35,897 nucleotides of DNA, taken from contig JAFTSM010000012.1 in NCBI GenBank assembly GCA_017467305.1, positions 1 to 35,897 of the forward strand. Direction: 5' to 3'. Of the stretch, positions 32,074 through 35,897 are shown one piece after another. Within the stretch, counting starts at the first letter, position 1, and the number at the start of each line of letters is the position of its first letter. Source of the stretch: Candidatus Gastranaerophilales bacterium (GTDB lineage Bacteria; Cyanobacteriota; Vampirovibrionia; Gastranaerophilales; Gastranaerophilaceae). Under the pieces are notes generated by a model. It had not been told where the DNA came from. It ran no database searches and saw only the letters and a program-made list of their open reading frames with translations. The position numbers were made by a program, and so were the translations under genes.

Positions 32074-33039
32074 TTATTTTTTGACTAAGGAGAATACCCA
32101 GTCAGAGAATGGCAGTTTTTTAACCATTTTAACAAATTTTTTCTTTGTATTTATTTGGCAAATTGCAATACCTAAAGCTACCAGAATACAAGCACCAAAT
32201 TGTTTTAAATTAAATGTTTCTCCTAAGAAAAACCAACCAAAAAACACTGCTGCCACTGGTAACATAAACAAGAATGGAGAAAATTTACTTGCTGGCAAAG
32301 TACATATTGCAAAATTATAAAGTGCATATGCAATTACTGTAAGTAAACCAAGATAAATAACAAGGAACAAACTTGTGTTCACAACAACATCAAAAGTTCC
32401 ACCTTGGATAATATTTAACAAAGTAAAAAATATTAATCCAGCAAAAATTGAAATACCTGCTAAAAAGAAAGGAGGATATTTTTCCATTAAATACTTTGTT
32501 GTTATTACGCAAGTATCTGTTAGAATAATTGCAATTAGCTCTAAAAAATTACCCAATAGTGGATTTGGTGCAAGTTCTGACGTATCAGAGGAAATACTTA
32601 AAAGAACTGAACCGATTATAGAAATAAATAACCCTAAATAGACTATTCTTACAAATTTTTCTTTAAGTATTATTCTCGCTGCGATAACAAGCAATACAGG
32701 TTCTAATGAGCTTACAATGCCGGCTTGACCGGAAGTAGTAAATTTAAGTGCATTTGTTTCAAATAAAAAATATAAACAAGGTTCACAAAGAACCATTAAA
32801 AGCAATAACTTAATATCTTTTAAATCAATTCTAATATTCTTATATACAGTAAATAAGAACGGTAAAAAGAACAATGCAGAAACAAACATTCTGAAAGCCA
32901 TTAATTGAGGAGTAGAATAATAATTTAAACAGATTTTTGTCGCAGTAAGAGTTGTACCATACAAAAGTACCGCAATAGTTACAGATAAATATGCAAATAA
33001 TTCGTTCTGATTCTTATACTTGGACAAAAAATCTTTCAT
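32074..33039 (-). CDS. EamA-family (DMT) transporter
   Basis: This 321-aa integral membrane protein has ten predicted helices in two EamA repeats (about 20-150 and 165-300). The N-repeat contains VLLYGTTLTATKICLNYY and MAFRMFVSALFFLPFL, and the second ends LLPVAAVFFGWFFLGE, followed by LGIAIC. Such proteins export amino acids or other metabolites; the substrate cannot be inferred. The ATG at 33039 is favoured by GAGGAA about 10 bases upstream; a start eleven codons earlier is possible. Confidence 0.88.
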   Translation of the reverse strand: MKDFLSKYKNQNELFAYLSVTIAVLLYGTTLTATKICLNYYSTPQLMAFRMFVSALFFLPFLFTVYKNIRIDLKDIKLLLLMVLCEPCLYFLFETNALKFTTSGQAGIVSSLEPVLLVIAARIILKEKFVRIVYLGLFISIIGSVLLSISSDTSELAPNPLLGNFLELIAIILTDTCVITTKYLMEKYPPFFLAGISIFAGLIFFTLLNIIQGGTFDVVVNTSLFLVIYLGLLTVIAYALYNFAICTLPASKFSPFLFMLPVAAVFFGWFFLGETFNLKQFGACILVALGIAICQINTKKKFVKMVKKLPFSDWVFSLVKK

Positions 33040-33171
33040 TTCATAAAGGTTCCTCAATTCCAATATAGACAATAGTTAAATGATTAAATAAAAGCATAAG
33101 AAAATCAAATAATAGAAGGGTATTATTAACAAAAATACATTAATTTTCTTTATGTTTTCTTAAGAAATATT

Positions 33172-33199
33172 TTGATTTTTTTATATTTTGTAATATAAT
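33172..33199 (+). promoter_or_regulatory. promoter of rpaB
   Basis: TTGATT (33172-33177), a 16-base spacer and TATAAT (33194-33199). Just downstream, on the minus strand, is TTACC-x4-TTTACA (about 33200-33213), reminiscent of the HLR1 direct repeats bound by cyanobacterial RpaB, so self-regulation is conceivable. The ribosome site AAGGGG precedes the ATG. Confidence 0.6.
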
Positions 33200-33241
33200 G
33201 TAAACAAAGGTAATATTTATTAATGTTAAGGGGTCTTAAAA

Positions 33242-33991
33242 ATGACTGAGAATAATGAATTACAAGCCGAACAAGATTCGCATCAAAAGATATTAGTGGC
33301 AGATGATGAAGCTAGTATCAGAAGAATCTTAGAAGCTCGTTTGAGTATGATTGGATACGACATTGTAACTGCAACTGATGGCGAAGAAGCTATTGCTGCA
33401 TTTAATAAACATAATCCAGACTTAATTGTTTTAGACGTTATGATGCCTAAAATCGATGGATATGGCGTTACTAGAGAAATTAGAAGAACATCTGATGTCC
33501 CTATTATTATCCTTACTGCTTTAGGTGATGTTTCTGAAAGAATTACAGGTCTTGAGCTTGGTGCTGATGACTACGTTATTAAACCTTTCAGCCCAAAAGA
33601 ATTAGAAGCAAGAGTTAAAGCTGTTCTTAGAAGAACAAATACTAAAGAAGTTGCTGCACCTACTAGCAAAATTGCTAAAAATGTTATCACTACTGGTAAC
33701 ATCAGAATAGACACAGCAAGAAGACAAGTATTTAGAAAAAATGAACGTATTAGACTTACAGGCATGGAATTTAGCTTACTTGAGTTATTAGTTAACAATT
33801 CTGGTCAAGCATATTCTAGAAACGAAATTCTTCAACACGTTTGGTCTTACCCACCAGATCACAGAATTGATACTCGTGTAGTTGACGTTCACATTTCTAG
33901 ATTGCGTTCTAAACTTGAAACTGACCCAGCTAACCCAGAATTAATTCTAACAGCTCGTGGTATCGGTTATATGTTCCAAAGAATTTCATAG
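33242..33991 (+). CDS. rpaB: RpaB-like OmpR-family response regulator
   Basis: This 249-aa regulator has a receiver domain (about 16-130) and an OmpR/PhoB winged helix (about 150-248). Acidic pocket Asp21/Asp22, phosphorylated Asp65 in LIVLDVMMP, Thr92 and Lys114 are all present. Stretches such as ASIRRILEARLSMIGYD and GLELGADDYVIKPFSPKELE match cyanobacterial RpaB closely. In Cyanobacteria RpaB binds HLR1 sites and controls high-light and growth genes; in a gut non-photosynthetic relative the stimulus must differ. No sensor kinase is adjacent, as usual for RpaB. It is monocistronic, between its own promoter and a bidirectional terminator. Confidence 0.93.
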   Translation: MTENNELQAEQDSHQKILVADDEASIRRILEARLSMIGYDIVTATDGEEAIAAFNKHNPDLIVLDVMMPKIDGYGVTREIRRTSDVPIIILTALGDVSERITGLELGADDYVIKPFSPKELEARVKAVLRRTNTKEVAAPTSKIAKNVITTGNIRIDTARRQVFRKNERIRLTGMEFSLLELLVNNSGQAYSRNEILQHVWSYPPDHRIDTRVVDVHISRLRSKLETDPANPELILTARGIGYMFQRIS

Positions 33992-34013
33992 TTAAGAAAG
34001 AAATAGATAAATA

Positions 34014-34041
34014 AAAAAGACTCCATTTAGGAGTCTTTTTT
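34014..34041. terminator. bidirectional terminator
   Basis: AAAAAGACTCC-attta-GGAGTCTTTTT (34014-34040) is an 11-bp perfect stem with A and T ends. It ends rpaB on the plus strand and the XRE gene on the minus strand, whose stop codon adjoins it. Confidence 0.9.
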
Positions 34042-34259
34042 TATGGGATATTTTTTAACAACTCATTAATATCAATTTGTAGAGTTTTTGCTATATCATA
34101 AACGAGAAACACAGATGGTGTTTGTAAGCCTCTTTCTAAAAGGCTAATTGTACTTTCGCTTACATTGACTTTTTCAGCAAGTTGAGATTGGGTATAGTTT
34201 TTTCTATATCGTTCTGCTTTTATATTCCTTGCTAATATTTTGTTTCTGTTATCTTTCAT
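34041..34259 (-). CDS. small XRE-family regulator
   Basis: This 72-aa protein is a bare helix-turn-helix domain: KILARNIKAERYRKNYTQSQ, LAEKVNVSESTISLLERGLQ and TPSVFLVYDIAKTLQIDINELL. I use the ATG at 34259; a TTG eight codons upstream would also be possible but lies in the promoter. TATAAT ends six bases before this ATG, so the mRNA is probably leaderless. It is divergent from the pilin-like gene, and a tandem palindromic site of 44 bases lies between them, so the protein likely controls both promoters. Confidence 0.83.
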   Translation of the reverse strand: MKDNRNKILARNIKAERYRKNYTQSQLAEKVNVSESTISLLERGLQTPSVFLVYDIAKTLQIDINELLKNIP

Positions 34260-34265
34260 ATCACA

Positions 34266-34271
34266 ATTATA
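34266..34271 (-). promoter_or_regulatory. -10 box of the XRE gene, leaderless geometry
   Basis: On the minus strand TATAAT is followed by TGTGAT and then ATG, the same six-base spacing as at 19570 and 21536. A weak TTAAAT lies 17 bases upstream. Confidence 0.5.
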
Positions 34272-34300
34272 AATTCTTGACAAAACTTATTTAAGCGACT

Positions 34301-34344
34301 AAACTACTAACAGCTAGTAGTTTACTACTAGCTGTTAGTAGTTT
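34301..34344. promoter_or_regulatory. tandem operator: two CTACTA-N5-TAGTAG sites
   Basis: Two 17-base sites of form CTACTA-N5-TAGTAG (34304-34320 and 34325-34341) sit 21 bases apart centre to centre, i.e. two helical turns. Their spacers are complementary, so the whole is a perfect 21-bp inverted repeat with a TT centre. It lies between the XRE promoter and the pilin-like gene, which fits cooperative binding by two repressor dimers. A cruciform or hairpin is the alternative reading. Confidence 0.68.
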
Positions 34345-34364
34345 TAAATAGTTATGAGGTTTAT

Positions 34365-35012
34365 ATGAAAAGAGGATTCACTTTAGCAGAGGTATTAATT
34401 ACTTTAGTAATTATAGGTATCGTGGCGGCAATTACTGTTCCGTCAATGATACAAACAACACAAAAACAAGAATTTGTAACTGCATTAAAAAAGGCAAATT
34501 CAACTCTCAAACAATCAATGAAACTTATGGAAATAAATAATGGTTATGCACCTGGTGATTATTCATACCTGAAAGAAAATAATAATTTTATAGAAGAATT
34601 TGCAAAAGTAACTAGTTTTATGAGAACGTGTGATAGTTTAAGAGATTGCTTTGGGCGAGATGAATTTCATAGATATACATTCCTTAATGGGGTTGATACA
34701 CAAAATGCCTTTAATGATGGAAAAGTAGTAATAACAACTGATGGTATTTCTTACGTATACGCAGGAGAAAAATTCAGAAATTTTGGACTATCAGAAGAGG
34801 ATTACAATAACCAAATTGGTGCAATTGTTGTTGATGTAAATGGAGCAGAGAAAAAACCAAATAAATCCGGAATGGATGTATTTTTGTTTTTCTTAGTAGA
34901 CGGAAAAGGAATAGTTCCAGCAGGTAGTTTTGATGATAAAGATTGCAATAGAAAAGAGCTTGGTGGTGAATGTGCTGCAAAAGTTTTAAAAGAGGGTAAA
35001 ATTAATTATTAG
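34365..35012 (+). CDS. type IV pilin-like protein
   Basis: This 215-aa protein has a type III (prepilin) signal: MKRG|FTLAEVLITLVIIGIVAAI, with cleavage before Phe5 and the conserved Glu at position 5 of the mature chain (FTLAE). The hydrophobic helix (5-28) would anchor it and pack in a filament. The mature domain has Cys pairs (TCDSLRDC near 88-95; CNRKELGGEC near 194-203) that probably form disulfides. Length fits a major or minor pilin or pseudopilin of a type II secretion or natural competence system. It has a GAGG site before ATG and is monocistronic. The operator upstream suggests control by the XRE protein. Confidence 0.88.
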   Translation: MKRGFTLAEVLITLVIIGIVAAITVPSMIQTTQKQEFVTALKKANSTLKQSMKLMEINNGYAPGDYSYLKENNNFIEEFAKVTSFMRTCDSLRDCFGRDEFHRYTFLNGVDTQNAFNDGKVVITTDGISYVYAGEKFRNFGLSEEDYNNQIGAIVVDVNGAEKKPNKSGMDVFLFFLVDGKGIVPAGSFDDKDCNRKELGGECAAKVLKEGKINY

Positions 35013-35075
35013 TAGCTTACTTTTGTTAATATAATTAATAATTTGAGCAATTCTTTTTTGATGTTTATTAAACAA

Positions 35076-35105
35076 AAAAAGAGCCTTTTTTCAAGGCTCT
35101 TTTTT
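35076..35105. terminator. bidirectional terminator
   Basis: AAAAAGAGCCTT and AAGGCTCTTTTT (35076-35087 with 35093-35104) form a stem around TTTTC, with A-run and T-run. It ends the pilin-like gene and the rpsF-ssb-rpsR operon. Confidence 0.9.
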
Positions 35106-35122
35106 ATATCTGAATTTTATAA

Positions 35123-35356
35123 TTATGACTCAAATACGTAGCAAAGAAGAGATGCTTCTCTAGCTTTTTTAACTGCTTTAGCTAACATTCTTTGGTGTTC
35201 TGCGCAAGTACCAGTAATTCTTCTTGGAAGAATTTTACCAGCTTCAGTTAAGTATTTTCTTAATTTTTGAGCATCTTTATAATCGATAGCTTCAACTTTG
35301 TCTGCACAGAAACTGCAGTTTTTACGTTTCTTTTTGTCTAATTGTTCTTTTGCCAT
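35123..35356 (-). CDS. rpsR: 30S ribosomal protein S18
   Basis: This 77-aa protein matches S18, which pairs with S6 on the 30S platform. [22 protein letters not shown]-type sequence lies at about 25-46 and [20 protein letters not shown] (about 48-67) follows. Cys14, Cys17 and Cys51 make it the zinc-binding (C+) form. It is the third gene of the conserved rpsF-ssb-rpsR operon with an AAAGGA site. Confidence 0.96.
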   Translation of the reverse strand: MAKEQLDKKKRKNCSFCADKVEAIDYKDAQKLRKYLTEAGKILPRRITGTCAEHQRMLAKAVKKAREASLLCYVFES

Positions 35357-35382
35357 TGTTTTAATTTCCTTTTCTACTATTT

Positions 35383-35784
35383 CTAAAACGGAATCTCTTC
35401 TTCACCGATTAATACATCGTCCATCTCAACTTCAGCGAATTTTACTACTTCGTCAGATTTTGAAGAAGAAGATGATGATACAGATGCTGAGCCTGATAGA
35501 ACTTCAAAGCTTGATAAATCAAGTTCCATAACTTTTTTATCAGAGCCATCTTCACCTTGAATGCTTGTAATTTGAAGTCTACCGTCTACAACAATCTTAT
35601 CACCTTTAGAAACGGCTTGCTCAATAGCTTCAGCATTATTGCCACGAGCAACGATTCTAATTAATGATTGTTCTTTTTCGTCAATATTTAGAGTAAATGT
35701 TGTTACAGGGATGTTGTTACCTGTAAATCTTTTTTCAGGGTTTCTGTATACTGTTCCTGATAATACTGCTTTTGCTATTGACAT
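35383..35784 (-). CDS. ssb: single-stranded DNA-binding protein
   Basis: This 133-aa protein has an OB-fold (about 3-100) and a Ser-rich linker (about 97-110). The tail ends in EEEIPF, the acidic tip that recruits repair and replication partners. The start [20 protein letters not shown] and the segment [20 protein letters not shown] are typical, although the chain is shorter and more divergent than E. coli SSB. It is in the usual place between rpsF and rpsR and has a GGAG site. Confidence 0.92.
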   Translation of the reverse strand: MSIAKAVLSGTVYRNPEKRFTGNNIPVTTFTLNIDEKEQSLIRIVARGNNAEAIEQAVSKGDKIVVDGRLQITSIQGEDGSDKKVMELDLSSFEVLSGSASVSSSSSSKSDEVVKFAEVEMDDVLIGEEEIPF

Positions 35785-35806
35785 TGTTTTCTCCGATTAC
35801 TGTTGA

Positions 35807-35897
35807 CTACGCTTTAACTGTTGCTGTTGTTTCAAGAAGCATAATTCTTAAAACATTTTCGTTTAATCTTAATTGTCTGTTAAATTTAGCAACTTGA
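35807..35897 (-). CDS. rpsF: 30S ribosomal protein S6, C-terminal part
   Basis: The last 29 codons of a gene reach the window end on the minus strand: QVAKFNRQLRLNENVLRIML and then LETTATVKA before the TAG stop. The pattern NRxLRLNENVLR-ML matches the C-terminal helix and strand of S6. Position upstream of ssb and rpsR supports it. The start lies outside the window. Confidence 0.88.
   Translation of the reverse strand, partial: QVAKFNRQLRLNENVLRIMLLETTATVKA

Noticed and set aside
1-35897. CRISPR array or tRNA genes
   Set aside because: No regularly spaced repeats and no cloverleaf-like GC-rich segments were seen on either strand.

Overview
The window is AT-rich bacterial chromosome, most likely from the gut Cyanobacteria-sister lineage (Vampirovibrionia/Melainabacteria, order Gastranaerophilales). 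The reasons are an RpaB-type OmpR response regulator typical of Cyanobacteria and their non-photosynthetic relatives, a SepF next to a YggS/PLPBP protein, a secreted protein with LE-x4-G-x4-RL-x2-LE segments known from this group, many TPR proteins, and very low GC. The assignment is inference from protein resemblance; no marker tree was possible.

Region 1 (1-410) has no gene. It holds a 227-bp element with 16-bp perfect terminal inverted repeats (MITE-like) and a REP-like palindrome. Region 2 (411-13805) is a plus-strand podovirus structural cassette: GH108 endolysin, small phage protein, head-tail connector (portal), scaffold-like protein, major capsid protein, Bbp16-type capsid cement protein, tail tubular proteins A and B, gp13-like and gp14-like internal virion proteins, a coiled-coil protein, a large tail fibre, a fibre-associated protein carrying a REP-like insertion, a DUF1353 protein and a small membrane/coiled-coil lysis-type protein. 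No terminase, integrase or replication gene is in the window, so the element is either truncated by the window edge or defective.

Region 3 (13802-15394) closes the prophage side. An XRE repressor on the minus strand faces a strong promoter flanked by two GTGT/ACAC operators. That promoter drives a TupA-like ATP-grasp gene and, 11 bp later, a 53-codon gene whose C-terminal third has four cysteines. A perfect bidirectional terminator ends the unit. This compact regulator, ATP-grasp and Cys-peptide unit is the best candidate for an undescribed system here.

Region 4 (15408-35897) is mostly housekeeping chromosome. It contains a kdsC-TPR-lysC operon (minus), a structured leader ahead of rpsP, mntP, two secreted proteins of unknown role, a TPR/secreted/YkgJ operon whose first gene appears to start at AUU, a HAD phosphatase, a large acidic EF-hand protein, a PfkB sugar kinase, a XerC/D recombinase, yggS-sepF, a 2-hydroxyacyl-CoA dehydratase-related protein, an EamA transporter, rpaB, an XRE regulator with a tandem palindromic operator in front of a type IV pilin-like gene, and the conserved rpsF-ssb-rpsR operon (minus, rpsF cut by the window end). 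Several genes show a -10 box exactly six bases before ATG, which suggests leaderless mRNAs. Positions and motifs were read by eye; family names rest on recognised motifs, not on database searches.
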